NCBI RefSeq assembly: GCF_018524365.1
Contig: NZ_JAEKFT010000027.1
Location: 1 to 63,922, forward strand
Direction: 5' to 3'
DNA from: Denitromonas iodatirespirans
Lineage (GTDB): Bacteria > Pseudomonadota > Gammaproteobacteria > Burkholderiales > Rhodocyclaceae
DNA: 63,922 nt
Part shown: piece after piece, positions 29,382 through 38,271 of the stretch
Position numbering within the stretch: position 1 is the stretch's first letter
Layout of the letters: every line of letters starts with the position of its first letter
Position numbers and translations under genes: made by a program
The notes under the pieces: model-generated
Databases searched by the model: none
Told to the model about the DNA's origin: nothing
What the model saw: only the letters and a program-made list of their open reading frames with translations

Positions 29382-30518
29382 CTAGAGGCTCTGCCCCTTG
29401 ATGTCGGCGGCGGTCACGTAACCCATGATCGGATTCATCATGTAGTCGAGCTGGAGCTTGAACACCTCCGAGGCGGCCTTGTCCTTCTTGGCCCACTTGT
29501 ACCAGATCGGGATTGCCGCCCGGCGGAAGGCGTCCAGATCCTGCGTGCTCATCCGGTTGATCACGCTGCCGGCCTTCTCGAACTTCTCGAGCGCCTCGAC
29601 ATTGCGCTTCTGGATCGACACATAGTGATTCACCGAGTAGGTCTTCACGCGGTCCTCGACCATCCGCTGCATCTGCGGCGACAGGCCTTTCCAGGCGCGC
29701 ATGTTGACCGTCAGGTCCATCAGGTCGACCGGCTGGTACACCGACATCAGCCCCGGCGGGCCGAACAGGATGTACTTGGTCACCTGCGCGAAGCCCAGGT
29801 CCCAGTTCACTGCCGGGCCCACATAGTCGGCCGCGTCGATGGTGCCCTTTTCGAGCGCCGGGAAGATGTCCGAGCCCGGCAGGCTCACCGTGCTCGCGCC
29901 GAAGGCCTGGAACACCTCCGACACCATGCCGCCGGGCACGCGCAGCTTGAGGCCCTGGAAGTCCGCCACGCTGGTCACCGGCTTCTTGGAGTGGATGATG
30001 TTGGCGTCATGCTGGATCGGCCCCACATACACCAGGCCGAATTTCTCATAGATCTTGCGGGTCATCTCCAGCAGGCCGAGCCCGTAGAACATGGTGTCCC
30101 ACTGCGCCGGCTGGTCCGGCCCCACCGGGTAGGAGGAGAGGAAGACACTGGCCGGCATCTTGCCCGCCCAGTACAGGGTGAAGGGGTTCATGCCGTCGAG
30201 CACGCCGGTCTGCACCGATTCGAACAAGGCGTTGTTGTCGGCCGCGACCGCCTTGGCGCCGAAGGGCTGGATCGACAGCTCGCCGCCGGTGGCCTCCTTG
30301 AAGCCGTTGCACCATTCCTCGAACAGGGCGTAGCCGGTGGTGCCGGCGTCCCAGGTGGATTGCACTTTCCAGGTCTTGCCTTTGGCCGCTTCGGCATTGC
30401 CGATGAACGGCGCGCCGGCGATGGCGGCGCCGCCGAGTGCGGCATGGGTCAGAAAGCGGCGTCGGCCAGCTACGGATGTTGCCGGCTGTGCTTCCCGTGT
30501 CGGGATTATTGTCTTCAC
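29382..30518 (-). CDS. dctP: TRAP transporter substrate-binding protein (DctP), Tat-exported
   Basis: The 378-residue protein starts at GTG 30518 (GGAGGAG 7 nt upstream); no ATG is near. Residues ~18-45 are a twin-arginine signal (GRRRFLTHAALGGAAIAGAP) ending near AEA. The mature protein has the motifs GLKLRVPGGMVSEVFQ and FPALEKGTIDAADYVGPAV, resembling the alpha-keto-acid-binding TakP subgroup. It would capture the ligand in the periplasm and pass it to DctQM. A branched 2-oxo acid would suit the leucine context, but this is inference. Confidence 0.92.
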   Translation of the reverse strand: MKTIIPTREAQPATSVAGRRRFLTHAALGGAAIAGAPFIGNAEAAKGKTWKVQSTWDAGTTGYALFEEWCNGFKEATGGELSIQPFGAKAVAADNNALFESVQTGVLDGMNPFTLYWAGKMPASVFLSSYPVGPDQPAQWDTMFYGLGLLEMTRKIYEKFGLVYVGPIQHDANIIHSKKPVTSVADFQGLKLRVPGGMVSEVFQAFGASTVSLPGSDIFPALEKGTIDAADYVGPAVNWDLGFAQVTKYILFGPPGLMSVYQPVDLMDLTVNMRAWKGLSPQMQRMVEDRVKTYSVNHYVSIQKRNVEALEKFEKAGSVINRMSTQDLDAFRRAAIPIWYKWAKKDKAASEVFKLQLDYMMNPIMGYVTAADIKGQSL

Positions 30519-30569
30519 AGGGGTCTCCTCCGGATCAGTCACAAGGGGGACGGACCGGCGGCCCGCCCT

Positions 30570-30598
30570 GCGGCGTCGTCCCGGCGGGGCGACGCCGC
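30570..30598. other. Strong GC hairpin in dctP upstream region
   Basis: GCGGCGTCG pairs perfectly with CGACGCCGC (9 bp) around an 11-nt loop, 52 nt before the dctP GTG start. It could be part of a structured leader or a terminator remnant from the upstream gene. There is no U-tract on the dctP side. Confidence 0.4.
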
Positions 30599-30810
30599 CT
30601 GCCGGCTGCCCGTCGCACGGGCGGCAGAACCGACCTTGCGACCCAGACGCACCGACTTTCTTAGAGTAGGTCGACATCGGCCAATCCGCTGGCGCCATGT
30701 GCGGCAGGGTGTGGCAAATGCCCTGGCAAGGGCGGCCGGTGAGGAGATGGCGCTTCGCTGAGCGCTGCGCCGAGGCCGCTCGCGTCGGCGTCAAGCTGCG
30801 CCTTGCCTGC

Positions 30811-32079
30811 TTAGGGGCGCGTGGCTTCTCGCGGTGGTGGGGTATCCGACATGTCGGGCGAGTAGATCCGGAATCCGTTCTTGCCTTCCGTTTTCGCCCG
30901 ATACATGGCGCAGTCGGCGGTGCGCAGCAATTCGTCGACGGTGTTCGCGTGTTCCGGACAGCCGGCAAGGCCGATGCTGGCCCCGATCACGAGCTCCTTT
31001 CCGTCGATCACCTCGGGGCTGCACAGCGCGTCGACGATCTTTCCGGCAAGAACGCTCGGGCCACTCAGGTCGGTCACGCCATCGACGATGACGGCAAACT
31101 CGTCGCCGCCGATGCGGCAGACGAAGTCGTTGTTGCGCGAGACCTGCGTCAGCCGGCGAGCGACCTCTCGGAGGAGGGCGTCCCCGACATCGTGTCCATG
31201 GGTATCGTTGACCGTCTTGAAGTTGTCCAGGTCAATGAACATGAGGCAACAGCGCGTGCCATACCGCGAGGTGCTGGCAACCGCCTGATGGAGGCGCTCC
31301 ATGAAATAGTGGCGATTCGCCAGGCCGGTGACGTTGTCGTAGTAGGCCATCTGGCTCAGCTTCAGATCGCGCCGCCGGATGCCCGAGAGCATGTCGTCGA
31401 ACGCGTGCGACAGCTTGCCGATTTCGTCGGAGCCGTAGTCGCCCTGCCGCGGCGGCGGGTAGTCTTGATGCTCGGAAACGTAGTTCGCAAGGGCCAGCAA
31501 CTCGGACAGCGGACCGGTGATGCTCTCCTTCAACCACTTGGAAAGCCGCCATGCAATGGCAACCCCGACCGCGGTGGAGAACAGGACCACGAGCAGGTAG
31601 ACGGTCAGCCGATCCCGCAGCGGCGCGGTACTTGTCTCGATGACCAGTGCACCGACGATATCCTGCTTGAGGCGAACCGCCCGGCTCACGACGATGCTCC
31701 CGCCGAGGTCCGAGGTCGCGTCCGGGAAGACCGGGTTCGGCGGTGGTTTGGTGCCTTCGGTGGGCGCGAGGTATTGCGCGAGCACCGTACCGTCAGGCAG
31801 AAATACGGCGCCCTGCCTGACATGGGGGGAGGCGCGAAGCGCATGGAGAATCTCGCCGGCGGCCGCGGCATCGGAAAACGCGGTGGCCGCCACGATGTTG
31901 TCCCGGATGATGCTCGCCTGTACCTCGGCCTCGGCGACGATCGAACGGCGGATCGAGTAGTACTCGTAGCCAAGTGTGATCGCGACGACCGGGAGTAGCG
32001 CGACCATGACCGCGATGACGTTGATGAACGACAACTTGCTCTGGATCGGCAGGCCGCTGAAACGATCCTTGAGTTTCAT
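30811..32079 (-). CDS. Membrane diguanylate cyclase (YfiN-like, GGDEF)
   Basis: The 422-residue protein has a TM helix (~20-42), a periplasmic sensor (~43-155), a second TM helix (~157-178), a HAMP region, and a GGDEF domain from ~255. The active site RIGGDEFAVIV is intact. RNND precedes GGDEF by five residues, so the product-inhibition I-site is present. It should make c-di-GMP. It follows the yfiR-like gene by a 4-bp ATGA overlap, as in YfiN systems where the periplasmic YfiR protein represses the cyclase. The ATG is at 32079. Confidence 0.93.
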   Translation of the reverse strand: MKLKDRFSGLPIQSKLSFINVIAVMVALLPVVAITLGYEYYSIRRSIVAEAEVQASIIRDNIVAATAFSDAAAAGEILHALRASPHVRQGAVFLPDGTVLAQYLAPTEGTKPPPNPVFPDATSDLGGSIVVSRAVRLKQDIVGALVIETSTAPLRDRLTVYLLVVLFSTAVGVAIAWRLSKWLKESITGPLSELLALANYVSEHQDYPPPRQGDYGSDEIGKLSHAFDDMLSGIRRRDLKLSQMAYYDNVTGLANRHYFMERLHQAVASTSRYGTRCCLMFIDLDNFKTVNDTHGHDVGDALLREVARRLTQVSRNNDFVCRIGGDEFAVIVDGVTDLSGPSVLAGKIVDALCSPEVIDGKELVIGASIGLAGCPEHANTVDELLRTADCAMYRAKTEGKNGFRIYSPDMSDTPPPREATRP

Positions 32080-32618
32080 TCGGTTTTCACCCGTCGGGCC
32101 AGGCCGAGCAGTTTGGAGCTGAAGCTGATCTGGGCGTGCTTGGCGGGGCCGAGATCGACCTCGAAGCCGAGGCGCCGATCGGCCCGCAGCAGCGTGATCA
32201 TCGTCGGTACATCGATCAGCGCCCGATCGTCGGCGACTGTCAGCGCTGGGGCGCCGTGCAAGCTGCGGAGCAGGCGGGTGGCGCGGTGACCACCGAATTC
32301 GCCGACATAGAACAGCCGGCACTCCGCCACATCGGTCGTCGAGGTGACCCGCACAGGGTTCAGCGGCCGGCCGTCGATCGTTTTGCCACGCATTTGTTCG
32401 AGCGCGTCGACGATGTCGTCCTGGCCGAGAATGCACAGGTCGAAACGCCCGCTTTCTGCGGCCTGGCTGGCCGGCCACTCGACCAGTTGCGCAAAGTTGT
32501 AGAGATAGGCCGCCTTCATCGCGAACTCGGGCACCGCACCCGTCTGCGTCGCACCAGACAGGGGCTGACAGGCCCACAGGTAGGCCAGGCAAAGAAGCGC
32601 GCGACGAAGACGCTTCAT
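32076..32618 (-). CDS. YfiR-family (DUF4154) periplasmic protein
   Basis: The 180-residue protein begins MKRLRRALLCLAYLWACQ, a signal peptide, followed by EFAMKAAYLYNFAQLVEWPA, the hallmark of YfiR. Later segments RLFYVGEFG and GPAKHAQISFSSKLLGLARR match the family. In Pseudomonas, YfiR is a periplasmic repressor of the YfiN cyclase. Here it sits between a TonB receptor and a cyclase, overlapping both by 4 bp. That indicates tightly coupled translation and a shared signalling role. Confidence 0.92.
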   Translation of the reverse strand: MKRLRRALLCLAYLWACQPLSGATQTGAVPEFAMKAAYLYNFAQLVEWPASQAAESGRFDLCILGQDDIVDALEQMRGKTIDGRPLNPVRVTSTTDVAECRLFYVGEFGGHRATRLLRSLHGAPALTVADDRALIDVPTMITLLRADRRLGFEVDLGPAKHAQISFSSKLLGLARRVKTE

Positions 32619-34522
32619 TTGAAGCGGTACTCCATCTGGAACCACACGTTCCGGCCATCCGCCGGATAGGCGCCTTCCGGGGTCACCTGCGCCTCGCTGA
32701 TCTCGCGGTAGTCGGCATTCCCCACGTTGCGAACGGACACACTCGCAAAGAGGTTGTCCCAGTGTCCGCTCAGGGTCAGGTCGGCGACCGTGTGTGCCGG
32801 TTCGTAGGTGTCGGCGTCGTTGAGGCGGCGACCGAGGTAGCGGACGGCGGCCCCGATCCGAAGTTGGCCCGGTAGGGGCGCGCTCAGGTTGAGTTTGCCG
32901 ATGTGGCGGGCCAGATTGGAGGGCACGCGGCCATCCTCGCGTTTCGCATCCTGATGGGCGTAGCTGGCCCGCAGGCGGATACCGTTGTCCCACACGTGTT
33001 CGAGCTCGGTTTCGAACCCCCGGGAGTCGATCGCTCCGAAATTTCCTGCGACCCAGCCCAGCTGCAGGTTGTAGATATAGTTGTCGATGCGGTAGCGGTA
33101 GACCGAAGCGGTCAGACGCGTTCTGGGCCCGAACATCTGCTCGAGTACCAGCTCGGTGGTGGAGACGCGCTCGACGAGCGGGTCGGGCGCCCAGGATTCG
33201 GAAGCGGCCGTCTGCTGGCGATGCGCCTGTCCGGCCGACAGCTTCAGGGTCGTGCCTGTGCCGGGTGTCCAGATCAGCGCGGCACGCGGGTTGAGCCTGG
33301 AGCGGCGCCCTTGTCGGGCATCCAGTCTGGCGCCGAAACTGAAACGCAGCGCATCGCTGAGGGTGATGTCGTCGTAGCCATACAGGCTGGTGGTTCGGCG
33401 GTATGTCCAGTCGCTCGCCGAATAGTCGAAATCCGGATCGTCTTCGCTGAACCCCTGGCGGAAGTCATCTCGGTATTCGACGCCGGTCACGATGGTGTGC
33501 TTGTCGAACCACGTCCCGACGAGCTTCGCATCGACGCCGCGCCAGTCGCCGCCGGTGGACAGGCGGTGCCTACCGTCGCGGAATGTCCACCGATACCGGC
33601 CGTAGTAGAAGTCGACCGATGTCTTGAGTGCCGGCCCCAGCTCGCCGTCGTAGCGCAACCGGGCGAAGGTGCTGTCGTCAACGTCCCGGCCATTCTCATG
33701 TGGCACCCAGCGTTTGGCCGACGCGGTTTCGAAGGTCCAGCCCGCGTAGCCCGCTTTCAGGAAATAGCGGCGGTTGTGGTCGTTCTCGTAGCCTTTTCCT
33801 TCGAATCCGGGGCTGACGTCGTCTGTCGACATCGTGCGGCCATCGCTACTGAGGCCGGAGGCCGATACGAGCAGATCGAGCCCGCTGTCGAATTGCTGGC
33901 CGAACGCCACCCGCTTGCGCCGCCATCCATGGCTACCGGCGTCCGCGCCGAGCGTCACGCCGCCGACGGCACGGCCCTTTTTCGTAATGACGTTGATGAC
34001 GCCGAGGAAGGCCGAGTCGCCGTAGCTGCTCGACCCCGAGCCGGGAATGTACTCGACCCGTTCGATCAGCTCGACGTCAAGCAGGCCGTCGGCGCCGAAA
34101 TAGGTTTGCCCGTAGTAGTTGTCGGGGGCCCGGTAGCCGTCGATCAGCAGTGTGATCCGGCCCGAGAAGCTCCCCGCGTTGCCGTATCCCCGCCCGCTGA
34201 GAAAGCCGTAGTAGCGATTGTGCGACATCGCTACGCCACGCATGCTGTCGAGGATGTCGCTCAGCGTCCGGTAGCCGTAGGTTCTGATGTCTTCGGCCGT
34301 GACGATGGAAACCGCGGACGGCGCGTCGCTGATCTGCCGCGCCAAGCGGTCGGCGGTGATGATCTCGGTGTTCAGCAACTCTTCGAGGGGGCGGTCGGAG
34401 AGCGCCAGGGCTTGGGCGGATGCGGCCGTGGCAGAGCACATGGCCAGGGTAAGGGCACAAACCAGCAGTTTTCGCGACCACGCCTGCGCGCGCGCCATGC
34501 CAGCACTGACTCGCTCCAGCAT
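32615..34522 (-). CDS. TonB-dependent outer-membrane receptor
   Basis: The 635-residue protein has a signal peptide (LLVCALTLAMCSATAASAQA) and a plug domain with SDAPSAVSIVTAEDIRTYGY and GSGSSSYGDSAFLGVINVIT. It ends with a barrel whose last residue is aromatic-rich (VWFQMEYRFK). It would import a ligand across the outer membrane using TonB energy, or sense one. The stop overlaps the yfiR-like gene by 4 bp. ATG 34522 is preferred, though ATG 34498 is possible. The 267-bp region upstream to the HD-GYP gene presumably holds its promoter. Confidence 0.9.
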   Translation of the reverse strand: MLERVSAGMARAQAWSRKLLVCALTLAMCSATAASAQALALSDRPLEELLNTEIITADRLARQISDAPSAVSIVTAEDIRTYGYRTLSDILDSMRGVAMSHNRYYGFLSGRGYGNAGSFSGRITLLIDGYRAPDNYYGQTYFGADGLLDVELIERVEYIPGSGSSSYGDSAFLGVINVITKKGRAVGGVTLGADAGSHGWRRKRVAFGQQFDSGLDLLVSASGLSSDGRTMSTDDVSPGFEGKGYENDHNRRYFLKAGYAGWTFETASAKRWVPHENGRDVDDSTFARLRYDGELGPALKTSVDFYYGRYRWTFRDGRHRLSTGGDWRGVDAKLVGTWFDKHTIVTGVEYRDDFRQGFSEDDPDFDYSASDWTYRRTTSLYGYDDITLSDALRFSFGARLDARQGRRSRLNPRAALIWTPGTGTTLKLSAGQAHRQQTAASESWAPDPLVERVSTTELVLEQMFGPRTRLTASVYRYRIDNYIYNLQLGWVAGNFGAIDSRGFETELEHVWDNGIRLRASYAHQDAKREDGRVPSNLARHIGKLNLSAPLPGQLRIGAAVRYLGRRLNDADTYEPAHTVADLTLSGHWDNLFASVSVRNVGNADYREISEAQVTPEGAYPADGRNVWFQMEYRFK

Positions 34523-34789
34523 TCGTTGTTCAGTCCCCGTACCGCTCGAATCCAGCCGCGAAATAGAACGCGATCCCAAGGCAGCCCCTCGACAGAAGGG
34601 AGTACCCACTCCGGGCCCATGGTTGGGCGCCGATTTTACCCGAAAGATTGGCGAAAACCTGATGATTTCTATCGGTATTTTCCGGCGCCAGGGCTTGTTC
34701 TGGGCTCGCCCAGCGATCCGGGGGTGAAACCGGGTGGCTCCCGGCTCCGCGTCGCTACGGCTGCAGCCCGGCGCGCCTTCAGCGCAGGC

Positions 34790-35926
34790 TCATACCGGAG
34801 AGGGCGATGTGTTCGATGCTGCGGAGAGGCTACCGGAAGGCGCATCGGTCGGCGCAAGGGGTGGGCACGAGGCCGGGCCCCACGTGGTTGAGATTCTGCC
34901 GGAGAAGTCGATTTGGTAGCCCTTGTGGCGAAACAGGTTCAGGGCCACTTCGACGACTTCCGAGTCGAACAGATCGCCGCGGTTGACCTCGATCTCCGTG
35001 AGGGCCGCTTCGATCCCCAGGCCTGGGCGGTAGGGGCGGTGGGAGGCCATGGCTTCGATCACGTCCGCCACGGACAGGATGCGCGATTCGGGCAGAATCT
35101 GTTCCCCCTTGAGCCCGTTGGGATAGCCCGAACCGTCCAGGCGCTCGTGGTGCTGCAGCACGAACTGGGCGATCGGCCAGGGGAAGTCGATTTCCTTCAG
35201 GACTTCGTAGCCGTCCTGCGCATGGTTCTTGATCAGCTCGAACTCCAGCTTGGACAGACGGCCGGGCTTGTTGAGAATTTCGGCCGGGATCTTCACCTTG
35301 CCCACGTCATGGACCACGCACGCGAGCCGCAGGCCTTCGACCCGGTGCTCGCTCATGCCCAGGTCCCGGGCGATGGCCGCGCCGATCTCGGCGACCCGCC
35401 GCTGGTGGCCCGCCGTGTACGGGTCGCGCATTTCGACGGTTGCGGCGATCGCCATGACCGAATCGAGCAAGGTCTTTCTCAGCTTCAACTCGCTCTGGTG
35501 GAGCGAGTGGGTCCGCTCCGCCACGACGTCCTCAAGCCGATGGCGCAGCCGATACAGCTCCAGATGGGTGTGCACGCGGGCGAGTAATTCTTCCCGCTGG
35601 AACGGTTTGGTCACGTAGTCCACCGCGCCGATCTGCAGGCCCTTGACCTTTTCTCCGGTTTCCGCCGAGGCGCTGACGAAGATTACCGGCAAGTCGCGGG
35701 TGCGCTCGTCCTGCTTGAGTCGCGTGCACACCTCGAAGCCATCCATGCCCGGCATGTTGATGTCGAGCAACACCAACTCGGGGGGCTGTCTCATTGCGGC
35801 CCCCAGCGCCAGTTCGCCGCTGATGGCCGAACGTACTTGGTAGCCTTCGCCCCGCAGGATATCGGTGAGCAGCCTCAGCGAAGCCGGGGTGTCGTCGACG
35901 GCGAGGATCTCTCCCTTGTGTCGCAT
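34790..35926 (-). CDS. Response regulator with HD-GYP c-di-GMP phosphodiesterase domain
   Basis: The 378-residue protein has a receiver domain at residues 5-120 (phosphoacceptor Asp55 in LVLLDINMPG, Lys107). A helical linker leads to an HD-GYP domain at ~150-345 with the His206-Asp207 pair and DGSGYP (264-269) intact. It should degrade c-di-GMP when phosphorylated, probably by the hybrid kinase encoded just upstream. GGGAGG precedes ATG 35926. The last ~35 residues are a Ser/Pro-rich low-complexity tail unlike the family core. Confidence 0.93.
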   Translation of the reverse strand: MRHKGEILAVDDTPASLRLLTDILRGEGYQVRSAISGELALGAAMRQPPELVLLDINMPGMDGFEVCTRLKQDERTRDLPVIFVSASAETGEKVKGLQIGAVDYVTKPFQREELLARVHTHLELYRLRHRLEDVVAERTHSLHQSELKLRKTLLDSVMAIAATVEMRDPYTAGHQRRVAEIGAAIARDLGMSEHRVEGLRLACVVHDVGKVKIPAEILNKPGRLSKLEFELIKNHAQDGYEVLKEIDFPWPIAQFVLQHHERLDGSGYPNGLKGEQILPESRILSVADVIEAMASHRPYRPGLGIEAALTEIEVNRGDLFDSEVVEVALNLFRHKGYQIDFSGRISTTWGPASCPPLAPTDAPSGSLSAASNTSPSPV

Positions 35927-35950
35927 GGATGGCCTCCCATTCGCCCTGCG

Positions 35951-38257
35951 CTAGCCGTCCTGCCGGTCCGATGCCTCGAGTGCGGACAGGATGGCTGCGT
36001 AGTCGAATTCGTGAACCCGTGCTGTCAGTATCGCTCCAAGTTCGGCATCTGTGTGGCCAATCTTCTCCACGATGGCCTCGATGCTTTCGTTGTCCAGCCG
36101 CTCGAGCGCCTCCCTGAAACCGGTGCGCAACGCCTCGGGCAGGGACGACATCCGCTCGGCGGTGAGCGCTTCACGGGGCGCGGCCGGGGTCGGCGAGTGC
36201 GCCGGGGCCCGGAACCGCAGTCCGAGCTGTCGTGCCAGGCAGGCATGGATCTCGGCGAACCGGAAGGGTTTTCGGATCAGGCCGTCGACGCCGGCGGCGA
36301 GAACTTCGGAGTGCTGTTCCTTGAAGGCCGAGGCCGTGACCACGACGATCTTGACCTTGTCGCCACCGGGCATCCGTCGAATGCGCCGGGTCGCTTCCAA
36401 CCCGTCCATGACCGGCATCTGCCGATCCATCCAGATCAGGTCCGGGTGCCATGTCTCGAAGAGCCGGAGCCCCTCCTCGCCGTTGGACGCACTGCGGACC
36501 GGCAGGCCGAGTTCGGTCATCAGGCGTTCGAGCAAGAGCCGGTTCTCGGCATGATCCTCGACGACGAGAATACGATGCTCGGGCTGGCCGGGCGCCAGTT
36601 CGGTGGCGGTGCCGTGGCCGGTGTTTTCGCTTCCCAGCTGGCGCACCTCGTCCTCGGTGGGTAATTCAAGCGGCAGATCGACCCGGAACAGCGAACCCAC
36701 CCCCGGGGTGCTCTCGACACGGATGTCGCCATCCATCAAACGGGCGAACTGGCGCGCAATGGCCAGGCCGAGGCCGGTGCCGCCACGCGCCGAATCGTCG
36801 CCCACCTGAACGAAAGGCTGGAAGACGCTTGGCAGCGCCTCAGGGGGAATCCCCGGGCCGGTATCCTCGACCTCGATCAGCAGATGGCTGCGCGCGTTGT
36901 TCTTGACGCCCAGGCGTATCACGATCTCCCCGTGCGTGGTGAACTTGACCGCGTTGCCGATCAGATTGAACAGGATCTGGCGAAGGCGTGCCTCGTCGCC
37001 GCGAATGTAGCGGGGGAAACGGGACGACTGGTCGAGCGTCAGCGTCAGCCCCTTCTGCTCGGCGCGCAGGCGCATGCTGTCGTGCACGCCGCACACCATC
37101 GCCCCCAGATCGAAGGCGGCGATCACCAGTTGAAGCTTGCCGGATTCGATTTTTGCGATTTCCAGGACATCGTTGATCAGGGCCAGCAGGTGCTCGCCGC
37201 TGCGATTGATGATTTCCACGCTCTCGCGCGCGACCGGTTCCAGGCCGGGGTCCTCCCGGAGGATGCAGGAGAACCCGAGGATGGCATTGAGCGGCGTGCG
37301 CAACTCATGGCTCATGTTGGCCAGGAAGACGCTCTTCGCCTTGTTCGCCGATTCGGCCGCATCCCGTGCCAGCAACAACTCGGTCGTGCGCACCGCCAAC
37401 TGGCGCCGGTCCTCCTGAAAGCGCGCGAGCGCACGTTCCATTTCGTCGATCTCATCGCCGGCGATCGTTGCAGACATGCCGTCTCGCCCCTTGCCGGCAG
37501 GCACCGGGCCTGTCCGGTCGTCCGCCCGAAGCGCGTCGCTGACCCCACGCAGGCGGCCCAGCACGCGACGCCCGAGAAACCAGTGGGCAACGACCCCGGC
37601 CGTGATCAAGCTGGCGGCCATCAGCACGAACACCCATCGTTCGTTACGACCGGTCAGTCGATCCAGTTCCTGGAGCGTCGCCCGATACTGCCGGCTCGAC
37701 GACTCCGATTGGGACTGGGCGACCCGAACCAAGGCATCGGCCCGGGTGCGCAACTCCGAGAGCGTACGTTGCTCGGTGGCGTCAGAGGGCGTGGCGCGGG
37801 CGTCCCCCGCCGCCGCTGCGTCGGATCGCAGCCGGCGCTCCCGCAGCCGCGCGGCGATGTCGGCGGTATTGCGGAACAGCTGGCTCGAATGGCGCAGCTC
37901 GAGCAGGACCGTGCTCTGGTCGTCCGCCGCCAGCAGGTCGACCAAGGCCTCGAATTTGCCCAGATGCGTCAGCATGCTGTCGTAGCTGTCGCGCAACTCA
38001 TCCAGCGCGCCGGCATCCTTCAAGCGATAGGTTTCGCGCTCGATGAGCAAGGTGTTCTGCACCAAGTCCTGGGCCCCCTGCATCTGGACGAGCTGCTCGC
38101 CGGCCAGGGCCCGGATGGTGCCGGCGGAGGCGTGCAGGGCATAGATGGCCATGAGGCCGCTGGCCATGACCAGCAGGGCCCCCACCACGGTCGCCATCAG
38201 AAACTTCTGCCGCAAGGTGTGCGGGCGCCAGAGCGACGGGAGCACGAGACGTTTCAC
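35951..38257 (-). CDS. Hybrid sensor histidine kinase
   Basis: The 768-residue protein has TM helices at ~20-42 and ~208-228 around a periplasmic helical sensor domain. It then has a HAMP-like linker, HisKA (His317 in ANMSHELRTPLNAILGF), HATPase (N-box LFNLIGNAVKF, ~430; GTGLGLAIARQF, ~494) and a C-terminal receiver (Asp611 in IWMDRQMPVMDG, Lys663). The last ~70 residues are helical but lack a recognisable Hpt histidine. The GTG start at 38257 is 14 bp from the upstream periplasmic binding protein, so that protein is a likely co-sensor. The partner output is the HD-GYP regulator. Confidence 0.93.
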   Translation of the reverse strand: MKRLVLPSLWRPHTLRQKFLMATVVGALLVMASGLMAIYALHASAGTIRALAGEQLVQMQGAQDLVQNTLLIERETYRLKDAGALDELRDSYDSMLTHLGKFEALVDLLAADDQSTVLLELRHSSQLFRNTADIAARLRERRLRSDAAAAGDARATPSDATEQRTLSELRTRADALVRVAQSQSESSSRQYRATLQELDRLTGRNERWVFVLMAASLITAGVVAHWFLGRRVLGRLRGVSDALRADDRTGPVPAGKGRDGMSATIAGDEIDEMERALARFQEDRRQLAVRTTELLLARDAAESANKAKSVFLANMSHELRTPLNAILGFSCILREDPGLEPVARESVEIINRSGEHLLALINDVLEIAKIESGKLQLVIAAFDLGAMVCGVHDSMRLRAEQKGLTLTLDQSSRFPRYIRGDEARLRQILFNLIGNAVKFTTHGEIVIRLGVKNNARSHLLIEVEDTGPGIPPEALPSVFQPFVQVGDDSARGGTGLGLAIARQFARLMDGDIRVESTPGVGSLFRVDLPLELPTEDEVRQLGSENTGHGTATELAPGQPEHRILVVEDHAENRLLLERLMTELGLPVRSASNGEEGLRLFETWHPDLIWMDRQMPVMDGLEATRRIRRMPGGDKVKIVVVTASAFKEQHSEVLAAGVDGLIRKPFRFAEIHACLARQLGLRFRAPAHSPTPAAPREALTAERMSSLPEALRTGFREALERLDNESIEAIVEKIGHTDAELGAILTARVHEFDYAAILSALEASDRQDG

Positions 38258-38271
38258 GCGACCGGCCTCCG

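Noticed and set aside
29382-30968. Longer start for dctP giving a 528-residue protein
   Set aside because: The extra N-terminus has no homology and lies before a good ribosome-binding site and Tat signal at 30518.
35951-38257. C-terminal Hpt domain in the hybrid kinase
   Set aside because: The tail is helical, but the conserved Hpt histidine motif was not found.
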